A DNA stretch of 64,000 nt from Cydia pomonella. Lineage: Eukaryota > Arthropoda > Insecta > Lepidoptera > Tortricidae. Below, in pieces: positions 11,145 to 22,601 of this stretch. The notes under the pieces are model-generated. The model saw only the letters and a list, made by a program, of their open reading frames with translations, searched no databases and had not been told where the DNA came from. The position numbers and the translations under genes are program-made. The stretch covers positions 8,495,692-8,559,691 of the forward strand of contig NC_084717.1 of assembly GCF_033807575.1 (NCBI RefSeq), in the 5' to 3' direction. The stretch's first letter is position 1; each line of letters begins with the position of its first letter.

Positions 11145-11796
11145 TCACACTGACCATGCCCGATTCTGCTGCGGGAATTTCTCCGATTGCATCCCAGCAG
11201 CGTTACAACAGCGTGTTAGCAGGGCTAGAGGAGCAAATAATGAGGCATTATAAATAGCGGATAAAGGACTGGCTACGTCTACCTCCCCAGAAAGCTCCAT
11301 TATACGATACATGAAGATATGGAACAAGGTCTTGAGTAGCAATCTGGCCAATCTGGGGGAATTTACACAAAACATCCCAAATCGTCGAAGTCCCCCAACT
11401 TTATGAGATAAGATATACACAATTAGTAAACAAGTCGCATTCAGCATGGCTCATGGCATAGCATATTTCTGTGTTGTCGGTCTGTATCTTGAAGCAATGC
11501 CCAGTTCGGTTCAGGTAGCGCAGGTAAGAGGGGTTAATCAGGACGCGGGGGGAGGGTCTTCCGTCCTCACCAGCTGTCACGACAGCTGCCGTCGCGGGCG
11601 CACGTGCTGCCCGCCTATTACAACCATTTTTTTTATCATCGAAGACGTAACGTATTTCAAGTCGAAAAGGATTCATTGCGTCATCGGGTCCTTTTACATA
11701 ACCTTTTATTAAGTTTTTAAGACACTTTATAGGTATTTTTGGATTAAGGGAAATAAAGCTATTTAAATATTCGATACGTTTAGTAATCAGGAGCAA
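11145..11796 (-). pseudogene. unidentified coding-like region, frameshifted ORFs
   Basis: On the minus strand a 131-codon ORF (11796 to 11401) contains GPDDAMNPFRLEIRYVFDDK, then ARAPATAAVVTAGEDGRPSP and NPSYLRYLNRTGHC. Its balanced composition and low stop density look like real protein sequence. It ends at TAA and overlaps a 100-codon ORF in another frame (11447 to 11145). The first ORF's frame also resumes after the stop with FPQIGQIATQDLVPYLHVSY. Broken frames suggest a decayed gene or transposon ORF. I do not recognise the family. Short exons of a host gene cannot be excluded. Confidence 0.35.
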
Positions 11797-12138
11797 TCTT
11801 ATAGTAAACCTTAAAGAGAAAAAATATCTTTAGCATTGAAGTAAAATCATTGTTAATGTTATGCAATTTCCATTACAAATGGACATTCGTTTCAAACAAA
11901 CTAGGTTGAAATTCTCAGTAATACCTTAACTAATCAGTAAATAATCATAAAGCCTTATCACTTAAGATTCGCACTTCGTCTTTAAACGCGACTATATTTG
12001 TTCTCAGAGTAAGAATAAGAAGACAGATTATTGATGATTGGTTCTTATTTCATTATTGCGCAAGTATTTTTTGGAATCAATAAATATTGATCTCTAAAAC
12101 TAATCAAGAAGTCTTTACACACACGATTCGCGCTTAAT

Positions 12139-12690
12139 CGTTTTCTGGGAGCGATCAACAGTTTTTTTTTACTGTTTTATGGTGCGCTCCTGGCATTGTT
12201 CGGTAACGTACGTCGCAGTATGGCGACCTTGAGCGCGGGTAAACAAGTCACGTGTATGCAGTCGCAGCTGGGATCAAACGGTGATACCATATATGATACC
12301 TACCGATTACTATCATGAGCGTTTTCTGGAAACTATCAATAGTTTAATGCTTCCTATTGTTACTGTTGCGCGGCCTTGAGTAAAGCTCTGGTTTCCTAGG
12401 ATTTAGCGTATGAAAATCCCGTGCCTGTTCAAACGCACATCGCGTTCCGCGGCGAAAAACCTCACGATTGTCTATTTACATTTAAAAGCTACATCAATGT
12501 TACGAACGCGCTCCGTCTCCAACTGTAGTGACGGCTTTGTGGCTTATCTTGAATTATTTTCTGGACACTATCAAAATTTTTTCAATATTTATTTACCTAA
12601 TGATTGTTCAGTAACAACGGCGCAATATGGCGGCCTTGAACGCGGGTAAACAATGTCACGTGCATGCGGCTCAGCCGGGATCAAACGAAG
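12139..12690. repeat. degenerate direct repeat, three copies
   Basis: Three diverged copies start TTTTCTGGGAGCGATCAACA (12139), TTTTCTGGAAACTATCAATA (~12323) and TTTTCTGGACACTATCAAAA (~12557). The first and third continue, after variable spacers, to a shared block: TATGGCGACCTTGAGCGCGG near 12221 and TATGGCGGCCTTGAACGCGG near 12627, then GTAAACAA and (C)GGGATCAAACG. Confidence 0.7.
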
Positions 12691-13980
12691 CTCATTTTTC
12701 CTTGACACAAATGCAGATAACGTGTTTTTTGAAAATTGAACTTGCTGCAGGGAACTTTAAAAAAAGAAGTAGGTTATACCTATGTGTATGTATTTATTTA
12801 TTTATTAGGCTTGTGGTTAGATGTAACTTTTGGAATGGAATGGAATAATGCTGATGTTTTATAATTTTTATATGAAGTAAATATTTATCATTCCTAGGTC
12901 ATCAAACAATATTTTAATTCATTTTGTTTTTACACATCCATCACCATTAGGTACATGAATTGATCTTATCTTATTTAATCAGTCTAACCATCATCTTAAT
13001 ATTCTTAGTATTTATTACATTGGAAGAATGCCTGTTCTGCAGCTTATTCTGTGTACATATGCACTGCTGCACACTGCCTTATAACAAGTATTTTCATACT
13101 TTACCTAGTTTAGCTGAATCCTAATATGTAGTACATACATGTTTGGTATGATATAGGAGACCGAAATGGTTTGGTTATAGAAATAGTCTTACCGAAGTTT
13201 TGATGTAAACAAACCAGTCCCATGAATCATAGTTTATCTTGGAAATTAAGAATATAGCTCACTGTGCCAATATAAACTCTATGTAAATATGTAAAGAATT
13301 TATTATGATAAATGATGTAACTTTCTAAGTTTTAAATGGTACTTTATTGACTGGCGAGAATCTGATTAGATGTATGATGGAAAGAACCTTTAGGCATTAA
13401 GCTTATGTAAGCATTTATTTATGCAATGCAGTAGTTTATTACTTAAACTTTATTGCACAAAAAATGCACAATTGGCCCATTTAATGCCAAAAGATTATTA
13501 TCTACGAGTACAACAGTACCTATTTTGGTTAAATAAATACATATCAATTTCAAGGATGAATTCTTGAAGATTGTTAAGTCAAAATAACTTTTTAAACCCA
13601 CTGCAATTTTTGACAAAACTTTGCCAAGAAATTATACGGAACCATGTACACAATGTTGGATGGTCAATTTGAAACAAAGCCGCTGTTGGTAGGTAGGTAC
13701 GCCGATGTAGTTGTTTGTGTTTGACGTCATTCACATCGATATATTGTTAGGTACTTGTTTTGTACGATAGTCAAGATTTATGTTAAACTTATAAGGCCGT
13801 CTTTACTGCTATATTTATAGCCGAGAAGCCGTAGTTCTTGTAAATAATTTTAAACAATAGCGTATTTACAAACTATAACTTCATATTGTTTTAAGATACA
13901 TGTTAGAAGTATATAGGACGTCTCCTAAACTATGCCTGAGCCAATAGTAAAAACTATAATCTAATATAAATAAAACCAAA
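12691..13980. other. non-coding, no gene seen
   Basis: AT-rich DNA. (TTTA)n-like runs lie near 12785. A TGACGTCA palindrome lies at 13722-13729. No coding signal. Confidence 0.5.
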
Positions 13981-14160
13981 ATGGCCTTCTAGCCTAGACG
14001 GTAGTGACCCTGGCTACGAAGCAGGAGGTCCCTTATTTGTTACTGAGTTATGGCTTATGATTATCTAAGTATGTATATCGTCGTCTAGTATACAAGTTTT
14101 CTTAGTTTAGGGTTAGGTTGATCTGTGTAAAATTGTCTCCAAATATTAGTTAATTGTTAG
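13981..14160 (+). mobile_element. tRNA-derived SINE, decayed
   Basis: The start ATGGCCTTCTAGCCTAGACG then GTAGTGACCCTGGCTACGAA and GCAGGAGGTCCC matches the head of a lepidopteran SINE I recognise. It has a box A-like element, but the box B segment after GGTCCC is deleted. The body (ACTGAGTTATGG, TATGTATATCGTCGTCTAGTA) and the end (GTGTAAAATTGTCTCCAAAT) also fit. Confidence 0.6.
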
Positions 14161-15456
14161 CAAGTCGTTTATTTTGCAAATTTATCTTGGACAGTGGATC
14201 TTCAACGCAATTTTGACAAAAGTCATCGCTTCTCGATGAATGTTTTTCTCCATAGACACTTTTTATGCGTACAGACAAATATATGAAAAATTGGTACCGC
14301 GATGGTGGGAACCTACGACAACCCAACAACACCTACAAGGATAAAGATCCATATAAAAGAGTCGCAATACAGCAGAACACATTGTAGGCACACACTTACG
14401 TAGTCCCGTAAGTTCGCGCTAGTGAAAAGGACAAGCACCACACAATAGCGCATCGCTAAGAACCCGAATCGCACAGCAATGCCCCCTGACCCGTACCCGC
14501 AATGCGCTGACACCGCACCGTGCGGCCACATGCATAATTGCCGGCTATCTCAACACGCGCTGTATGACTTTAACATTCGTTTAAACTGAACTCGCAGATT
14601 AATATATGGCGTTCTTAGGTAGTATATACTGTGGGCTGTTTGGAACTCCTTTGGCTCATTGGAAATATGGGATGGTTTCAAGTTATGTTTTTACTATCGC
14701 AATGTTTGAAACTTAATAATGGTGTAAATTTATAGACTATTCCGAATCGAACTATTGCAATGATAAACATACCTAATCTTAAGGTATCAATGCTTATCAT
14801 TATTATTCCGATAGTAACATAATATTAAAACTCAAAGCTTCCGATTCTGAACTTAATGAACTTACCTACTACTTTATGGGTTGTCATCAAGTCTAAAGAT
14901 ATTGACATAAAATGCTACTGATGCAGTTACTGCACTTAATGTTAATAAAACGTGGTACTGTGTGAAAATTCAACACAAAGAGACCCGTTTCCATTGCTGT
15001 TTAAAATAGAAATACATAAACAGTACGTATTAACCGACAAAGTGGCACATTTTGCACAAGAACTTCACAAAATGCAAAACTCCAAAGGGATTCTACATGG
15101 CTTACAAAGTATTGTGAAAGCTATCGCAATATTAATTTATGATTTTGCTGACCTTTTAGCGCAATAGGCCGAAACGTGTTAAGTACCAAATTGATCCATA
15201 GCCGTCCTAGAAATTCGCGGAAAGATAACGAGATAATATATTCGCACGTGAGTGTTTTGTTAAGATACCGGCCATTACATGTGAGAGATAAAGAGGCGTA
15301 TTCAGAAACTTGAAAAACAATTGCGTCGTTATTGTATATATTATCTGATAATTAGGTTTAAATATATTTGTTTAAGACTTTTCGCCAGTGTTGCTAAGCC
15401 TACATGAATAAAGAAGAATCTTTATATCTACTTAGCCTTACTACGCCTGCCTTAGG
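14161..15456. other. non-coding with a GC-richer patch
   Basis: A patch at about 14380-14570 is GC-richer and CpG-containing but has no ORF that looks protein-like in a consistent frame. The rest is AT-rich. Confidence 0.45.
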
Positions 15457-15591
15457 AGTGTCAAACTAACATATTCGCTAACGTCTGCGTAACTTACTTT
15501 CTCCAAATCTCACTCACACTAATTGTGAGTACGAGCAAGATGCATAGAAAGCTTGTTGCGCACACGCTAGCGAATATGTCAGTGTCAAACT
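15457..15591. mobile_element. palindromic MITE
   Basis: The left arm AACATATTCGCTAACGTCTG is mirrored by CACACGCTAGCGAATATGTC on the right. Both ends carry AGTGTCAAACT in the same orientation, which may be a target duplication or part of the family's end. I recognise this family as frequent in Lepidoptera. Confidence 0.7.
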
Positions 15592-16143
15592 GATGGTGGT
15601 AGCCGTAGATGTGTATACCTAATAAAGTGCAAATAGCCATTAACCGTAAAAGCTATGTCTAAAATTAGCCGTACATGAAGTTAACTGACGTTTGAGGCAT
15701 TTAATGCTATAACCGCATTATGTTGTAAATCTTACATCTAATTAAGCAATTAATTATCTGGACACAAAGGCCAGAAGCGACCATGCAATATAATTAACTA
15801 TGATGGAGGGGTGCTGACTTGCAACGGATGTGGTCGCACATTTGCTGCAGAAATTGGCTATTTCTGCAAGTTTTAAATGGTGAAAAGCAGTCACTGATGA
15901 ATGACAGATACAGCTAGGAGAGCTATGCTAATATTGTTATACTTAATTATACATTTTCGAAACAAAACATACCTATCACAAGCAATCGTGAACCGTTTTA
16001 TGATTTTACGCTCCTGCGCTCTGCGATGATAAGTATGTTGAACCTGAAGTTAAATTGATGTAATATTTTACGTTTCTGAACATGCTTCTGAAGTCGAAAG
16101 TCGTTAAACTTTCGATTGTTATGACACCCAACTTACTTTTCAG
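15592..16143. other. non-coding
   Basis: No gene is seen. The last bases (TTACTTTTCAG at 16133-16143) form a good splice acceptor leading into the putative 5' UTR of the next exon. Confidence 0.45.
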
Positions 16144-16272
16144 GCTGACGCCGAATACCGCTGTGATAACTTGTGATGTGAGTGGATATTTTTATATGTG
16201 ATTTACTAGTGCCCAGTACAAACCGAGTACAAAAAAAACGGATAGTATATACGGATATTTATTAGTGTTAAA
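16144..16272 (+). other. putative 5' UTR of the split gene
   Basis: The segment lies between an acceptor-like TTTTCAG and the ATG at 16273. A GAT|GTGAGT donor-like site at about 16177 offers an alternative in which only a short non-coding exon is used. Confidence 0.3.
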
Positions 16273-16474
16273 ATGAAGGAAGAGTGTAAATTGTGCAGTG
16301 TGAGTGGTTGGGTAGCGCCCGCACGGCCGACGGATTTTTCTATTTCGAGTTTGATGCGGCCACCGCAGGCTCACAGGGACCGCCCGGAGCCGAGACATGA
16401 TGCTGTGTTGCTGTCAGCCTACCTGCTCAAACTAGGTGACTATCCCTTGAATACGCTTCACGAACGCGCGGTCG
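16273..16474 (+). CDS. putative coding exon 1, eh1-motif protein
   Basis: ATG at 16273 sits in a good insect context (TTAAAATGAAG). The 67 codons lie in a GC-rich pocket and end at GTC G|GTGAGT, a strong donor, leaving phase 1. Residues 20-28 read TDFSISSLM. The core FSISSLM matches the engrailed-homology-1 consensus (F-S-I-x-x-L/I-M/L) by which homeobox, T-box and other transcription factors bind the Groucho co-repressor. Downstream residues are Arg/Pro-rich (RPPQAHRDRPEPR), then DAVLLSAYLLKLGDYPLNTL. Without RNA evidence the exon is a prediction. I cannot name the family. Confidence 0.45.
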
Positions 16475-16644
16475 GTGAGTATCGTGCACAAACTGCCTGT
16501 TTACAGCCTAACCTAAGCTAGCTAAACTGTTTTAAGCCTAACTCTTCTTACTAAACACTAGCTAGAGAGATTCTAACATCGGTGTTTGGTTGCTTGACAC
16601 ACACGCGTCTCTGCGTTAACTAGAAATGTTCGTGCTACGCGATA

Positions 16645-16700
16645 TATTTATGTGCGCCTACCTCACTACGAACTAGTAGTGAGGTAGGCGCACATAAATA
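16645..16700. repeat. perfect 25-bp inverted repeat with 6-base loop
   Basis: The left arm 16645-16669 (TATTTATGTGCGCCTACCTC...) and right arm 16676-16700 are exact reverse complements around GAACTA. The right arm contains TGAGGTAG, the same eight bases as the 5' end of let-7. Confidence 0.95.
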
Positions 16701-17381
16701 CAGCGTTGTAATTAGCAATGAACTAATGGTAGATACTCGACCGCATTGCACGGAAAACTAGTAGCGCCTAAAGTAAAATAAACGTACGATTCATTGCATA
16801 ATAATTTTTATATTATTGCATGATACTCTCATGTTTGCTCAAACAGGTTAAGCTTGTCATTTAGATAATGTCTGTTTGATTTACTTTCTGTTTGTATTTC
16901 CAGTAAAAAATTTAACTAAGCAATCTTAGAATTATATCATGCTGATTAAATAAATAATACATTTATGTTGAATGAAACTGTGCAAACCACAAAAAACACG
17001 CACCAATGAAGTGGTGACAAATCGTGCAATTTGCGTCATAGTCTCGCTAGGTAGTAGGTACTAAATAAACCTACATGTCCAGTAACAATACACTTGGGTA
17101 CAATTATAGGTGTTACATTCTTGTTCGAGTGACATAAAAGTGTACATTTATCATCGAGAAAATCGTAGATGTTCAAGACACGTGTTTAAAAACATTTTTA
17201 TCCCACTACGGTAATTAAGGTAAGTTTTCGATCTCGACTCTACGATGTTACGTAGGGTACGTTATAACTTGGGTTTGTTTTCATTTTCGAAAGTCATAGT
17301 TTAATTTTTATTTTTACTTTCGTGCTAAATGTGTATTTTCCTTATTACCTTAAATATTTGTTCTTTCAATAGCCTACAACA

Positions 17382-17510
17382 GTAGGGCTAAGATGGTCGG
17401 CTCTTTATCATTTGTCGCCATGCCTGTCACGTTCTAACAAGTATGTAAGTGCGAAAGTGACGGGCATAGTGACAAGTGATAAAAATGGAACCATGATGCC
17501 ACCGCAGCGC
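17382..17510 (+). repeat. dispersed repeat S, copy 1
   Basis: Begins GTAGGGCTAAGATGGTCGGC and contains TCACGTTCTAACAAGTATGT. The reverse complement of the same unit lies at 33854-33979. The family is familiar from lepidopteran genomes. A shorter relative may lie at 22065-22150. Confidence 0.8.
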
Positions 17511-18145
17511 AACAAAACATTTCGAAATTCGGAGTTGAAATTATTTGAGTCAAAAGTTTTGACAGACAGGGAGACAAACGCTGAGACGATTGCCTTTGTC
17601 CAGTTTTCGGTTTATATGTTTCTTTCTATGTTACTTAACAGGACAAAACAAGGTCACAAAAAAAAATAAAAAAAAACTGAGTACGGGCCGCAAACAACTT
17701 TACTAAATTACTTACCACTGAATTGCATTGAAGTAGGTATTTAGCAATACTAAATATTTACTTGAAATTTGCAATGGCTGAAAACAGTTGTTGAAAAAAA
17801 GACCAGTGCTTACGAAATAAGAAACAATATTTATCTTCAATTAAATTTTACATGGTCAAATTTAAGACATTGGCTAAGAACAGTAAGTACTGAAGTTACA
17901 GAACCGTATTAGTTAGGGCACCGAATGGGGCCTACGGAAGACCAGCGCTAGATTATAATTATTCTGAGTTGAGTTAATTTCGTGATTCGCACCTAATATT
18001 GTATTTCTTTTCTCTTTATTGGCTGTACATGTTCCTACATGTTTTATGATGGTCACGAATAAATGCATTTTATCCTTTAATAAAATATATTATGTAACAA
18101 CGGTTATAAATTAGGTTTACATGGTTTTATACCACTTTTATGCAG

Positions 18146-18266
18146 CGCATGAGAGTCGGCCTCGCGCAGATCCGTTATTGGATCCGGATCCTTATTGTCT
18201 GAGTCTAGATTTATTCAGCCCTGAACTGGGCTTCTTTGTGCCTAACAATATTACATTCAGATATGG
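18146..18266 (+). CDS. putative coding exon 2
   Basis: Preceded by the acceptor ACCACTTTTATGCAG and followed by G|GTAAGT. Joined to exon 1 in phase 1, the junction codon is GCG (Ala). The exon then reads HESRPRADPLLDPDPYCLSL and DLFSPELGFFVPNNITFRY, and ends with two bases GG (phase 2). Only this frame is open through the exon; the two others hit stops. If the donor were not used, TAA follows immediately. The coding pocket is GC-richer than its surroundings. Function unknown. Confidence 0.42.
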
Positions 18267-18594
18267 GTAAGTATTCGGTTTGACTGGTGTTGTAAATAAT
18301 TTACTTAAAATGCCTATAATATAGCTTAAAGCTTAATTGTATATAGGTACATTCATTCTTTATTGTTTGCATAGGATTTCCAGGCCTATAATTTTTTTTA
18401 CTTTTTATCCATTATTTTTCACTTCATATTTTGCGTTTTACAACTTGAATTCTTCAACCACAGGAGCCCAACCTGTTTCACCTCGAAACCCCATTTAGCA
18501 GAAAATATAATTACCTTGAGTACTTAACTTACTCACAGCAAGGTATAGTACCTATTATAGATATACTTACCTGCTTATAGGTACAGTCACATAC

Positions 18595-18690
18595 AATGTA
18601 ATAAAGTTTTCGGTTCGGTATTTTTTGCTCTAGTTTCGGCCGAAGATTCAGTTTCAAACATGATATTCGGCAAAAAATATTGGATGCAAC
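18595..18690. mobile_element. MITE-like 'TTCGGC' repeat fragment
   Basis: Repeated and inverted TTTCGG/CCGAA motifs (TTTTCGGTTCGGTATTTTTT, TTTCGGCCGAAGATTC, ATATTCGGCAAAAAATA) resemble a lepidopteran MITE family. Confidence 0.45.
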
Positions 18691-18954
18691 TCTAATAAAG
18701 TTGAGACATTGGTGCGTGTTGGGTCAGATATTTATATGTGCGCTATGCTATATTATCATATTATTGCATAATATATTCTAAATACATTGTAATTATTAAA
18801 AAGTTTTGCTCTAACAAAACACAATGTAAACGTTCCTAATAGTTTCTAGGAAGTGATTATAGCCTGTATACAAAGTAAAGTGTCAGCGTTACACGACCTC
18901 AATGGCTGATTATAACAATAACAGGGTACAGACATCTCTTTGTCCACTAGTGAG

Positions 18955-18990
18955 TGAGTGACGTCACGGGTTCTCCTGATGAGTCATGAA
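18955..18990. promoter_or_regulatory. CRE-like and AP-1-like site pair
   Basis: A palindromic GTGACGTCAC at 18958-18967 and TGAGTCA at 18980-18986 lie 13 bp apart, at the start of a GC-richer patch inside the putative intron. Binding is inferred from the consensus only. Confidence 0.3.
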
Positions 18991-19124
18991 ATCTCGCGTC
19001 GGCGAGGGGGAGCGGTGAATCAGTTTAGGGGGTGTGAAATGGCTCAACTTTTGAATTGAAGGATATTACTAATGCATGAATAACTTAGATACTTACCCAC
19101 TAATATAAAATCGTAATATTTTTG

Positions 19125-19265
19125 GGTGTTTGATCCTCAGTCACCCAAAAACGGCTGAACGGACTTGGATGAAACACAGCACACACAGATTGCCTACCTA
19201 TAACCTGGAAACTACATAGGATACTTTTGTCACGAAAATTACAGGGTATAAAATGAGGATTGAAA
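19125..19265. repeat. dispersed lepidopteran repeat fragment
   Basis: Contains AAACGGCTGAACGGACTTGG, GATGAAA and the GGAAACTACATAGGATACTT block of a dispersed family I recognise. Boundaries are uncertain. Confidence 0.5.
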
Positions 19266-20397
19266 GAAAGCACACCTGTAAGGAGTATTAAGCTAGGGGT
19301 CGTGAATTTGCCACTTCAACGACTTACGGGTGAAGTAGATAGGTAGTACCTAATAAACTGCCCAAGTAAAATCAATAAATAAACATTTCTTTTGCGTCTT
19401 GCAGTCAGGTAAATAACAAGCACTTATATCAAACTGTCAAGTAGCAAGCGTACAGATACAGCACCATGAAGTTGCAAAGCGAATCTACTGCGTCGCAGTG
19501 AGTCCAACTTAATGCCGCCGCTGCGGTCGGGCGCGCTAGCACGTACGCACTTCTCGAACTTACTACCGCCGTCTGGTTCTTTCTAAACGGGATCCTAACC
19601 AAGAATGGAACGCGCGGGTACATTCCATTATGTCCTTTAAAACTATTCAGGAAATAGGGCTCAAAATTGTATGGAAAAATGGTTCTATAGCTGGGAACTA
19701 CCGAACGAGAATGTTCCGTATTGTTATCTAAACATCAATGAGCTTTGTCCGATTCTTTCGTTGATGGAATCCATAGTAAACCGTAATGTTGTTGAGATTT
19801 GGTTTTAATGTTTTTTTTTATATTATACGCTTTTTAACTGACTATTCAAATTTAAGTGTATTGTGACGTGTCAAATTGGTAACCTAAGTTTGTTGACGTG
19901 AGTTCTTTTATAAATTGACTTTAGAAAATTGTCGTTTTACTGACATTGGTACTGGTAATTATACTACATGTGAAATACGTGAAATACCAAGGTTTAGTGG
20001 TATTCATAACATTTAGCTAGGGTTAAAGGACGTGTGAGATTGCCTACCAATAACTGACTTCTCTTTTATAATTATCAACACTCAACTCAGATAGGAGATT
20101 GAAGTTATAAAGTTTAGGTGTATGTACACCCACTTTTATAAATCTTATAAGTGCCCATGCAATTTTGCAGCTTGCTGTAGGTACAAAAACATTCCTAGAA
20201 ACCTGATCAAATTAGTAACATAATTCTTGAAGCACCAGAGTGTTAAACATAAAGTACGCACTACGTAAACACAGGAACGTTGTGTCGTAATACAGGCCCT
20301 CCAAGGGCGTCGGTTGATAGCTATAAAAAGTTAAGTAAAACAATAATCAGTGGAGCGCGGCCCTTTAGTTCCATCGTACTACTTAAAACCAAAGGTC
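19266..20397. other. non-coding, no gene seen
   Basis: AT-rich except for a patch at 19490-19620 with CpG. No consistent coding frame. Confidence 0.45.
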
Positions 20398-20537
20398 TTA
20401 AGCACCATTACATTTCATACTACATATGACGTTCTTCAATTGTCGGCTTTTCTCCCATCCCGACTAACTAAATGCCGTAAGCGCCATTAAATTTCATACT
20501 ACTATAAGACGTTTTTCACCCGGCGGTTTTCCTCCCC
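20398..20537. repeat. 80-bp tandem duplication
   Basis: TAAGCACCATTACATTTCAT at ~20399 recurs as TAAGCGCCATTAAATTTCAT at ~20479. Both continue to ACTAC...GACGTT, then a GGC-TTTTC-TCCC-like end. Confidence 0.75.
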
Positions 20538-21600
20538 TCATTTGAAACGTAAATAAATGCACCGGCCGCTCCCGTACGTATGATTGTAAAAATATATTTA
20601 TGGAACTGGGACTTCTTATGAGGTAACGCTTGGTGGTTTAGTTTTTAATATAAATTAAAGTTAATTTTATTTACAGGATATCGTTTTTTTAACTCTCATC
20701 TTAATGAGTAAAGGGTTACTTATTATTTAGCTCAGAAATGCGACTTATATTTTAAGTTTGCCTTATAAGTATAAGCGACAAACGTTCCTTTTGATTATGA
20801 CGACAACAACAACGATGTTTTAGTTGGAAACCATAAAATAAGTGTACATTCTTGTTAAGCCTTTACATGCCGTTTCAATTCAAATCTTTTACTTCTTAAA
20901 AGCTGTAACGTGCCTTTTAAATTTACCCGAAATCGTTAACTATTTATTATATTGACCAAAGGCTTTTATTCTCATGTATAGTTCAGGGAACAGTTCAGTT
21001 TAGTATGGAATACTCATGTATTTATTTATTCCAATGAAATGCCGCAATATGGCGAAAAATGTAACATGTATGGAGATAGAGAATTCCAGTCTATCGTTTA
21101 CTTGCCTCTGACAAAAGCTAAAAGTCACGAATGGGCTTTAACAAAGCGGACTTTCGGAGGTAGCTGGAAAAACACTAGGAAAGCACTAAATTGTGCCCTA
21201 AAGGTCAAGTGATTTTGTTGATTTGTTCGTGCAAACCCATTTTAGGTCTTTCAGAACTACTTTATAGATAATATTAAGGTTAAGAAGTTCCTCTTATGTG
21301 TGTCATATACATTCATATAAGATTACGTAAGACCTGACAAGGAATTTATTTGAAAACTTCAAAACAAACTCGGTTGTTTAGTAAGTACATGCTACCTTCT
21401 TCAGGCAGGAGTTCGTAAGTTTTTCGAGACTAACCTAATATACTTAAAGCAAAGCTTAAAAATAAACAACAAGCGGTGTTAGATAACTATCGATTATGTT
21501 ACTTAATTCAACTTTTGGGTGTCTAAATAGATTTTAGTAGGTATTCACTGTTTTACTAAACTTTTCACCAGAGTTTAGATTTGTTTCTTTTTTTTATAAC
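20538..21600. other. non-coding, no gene seen
   Basis: AT-rich, with no repeat or coding hallmark that I can name. Confidence 0.5.
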
Positions 21601-21601
21601 T

Positions 21602-21747
21602 TTATGCCTTTCTTTATAACTTTTCTTTAGGTTTGACAAATCTTCTTCTTCTTTTCCTCGAACCATTTTCTTCCACTGACTCCGGTCCTGGTCAGCTTGG
21701 GTAACCTCCTCCCACCCCATCCCGAATACACCCAACTCTTGCTCCAC
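21602..21747 (-). pseudogene. LINE ORF 3'-end relic with (GAA)n
   Basis: The minus frame reads GMGWEEVTQADQDRSQWKKM, then VRGKEEEDLSNL. The D-R-x-x-W-x-x-x-V core is typical of the last residues of RTE/endonuclease-RT LINEs, and the GAA-rich stretch resembles their tails. Confidence 0.5.
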
Positions 21748-22570
21748 GGAATGCTTTTTATTTTATGCATATCTACTAAGCGATAAAAATAAGAATCACA
21801 ATAATTAGTTTGGCAAGCCAATAGAAAAATTCAAAATATCGATGGATTCGGGGATCGATCCTTCGCGCCCAGATTTTTCTAGTTCCGCCTTTTCCTGCTG
21901 ACAAAGCTGGTTTGCCAGAGTCTATATAGATCGTGTCATTCACGAAGACGCATGCCTTGACTCGTATCGTCATGCTATTAATAAATTTGACAAATCTACG
22001 CATCATCGTGCATGACAGGAACTACTTATACCTACTTACCATAGCAGAGCTAAGACTTATCATAGATGGGCTAAGATGTCACGTTCTAACAAGTACGTAA
22101 ATACGATAGTGTCGATAAAAGCGAGAGCATCCTATCCATTGCCATTTGTCATACAAGCATTGCATAGTCGGCCTAATCCCCGTTTTCCCCTCATTTTGAC
22201 AATTTGTGAACACTCGCTCTCCATGGGTATGAAGCGTAACCGTTAAGGTCGCTGCGCTTCTTTGTTTGTCTCTGCCTCGTCTACGTGGATGACTTCATTC
22301 TGCTTCGCCGGCTACGTTAGGCCTGGCCATAGGCGTAGCGAGTGGGGTGTTGGCAAGGATTTTTATTATATGGATTTAGGCTTTTCCTAACTTGGGAGCG
22401 AGGAATCGGTGCGAAATTATAGCTACTTAATCTCATCTGCATTGGTGCGCCTCGGCCCCAATCAGGAAGAAGCCGTTTGTATTGATACGGTACCGACAAG
22501 GAAGGGCCTTAGACCAGTGTGAAAGTTGCTTAGCTCCGACCCACCTAACAAAAACTGCCAACGAAGTGCC

Positions 22571-22601
22571 AAATCACAGTCTAAGGCTTAGACTGTGATT
22601 T
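22571..22601. repeat. near-perfect palindrome, 15-bp arms
   Basis: AAATCACAGTCTAAG and CTTAGACTGTGATTT are separated by a single G. This will extrude as a cruciform or fold as a hairpin with almost no loop. Confidence 0.95.

Larger units (their letters stand above)
16475..18145 (+). other. putative intron 1
   Basis: Spans from donor GTGAGT to acceptor TTTTATGCAG. It holds a perfect 25-bp hairpin (16645-16700) and a dispersed repeat at 17382-17510. Confidence 0.4.
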
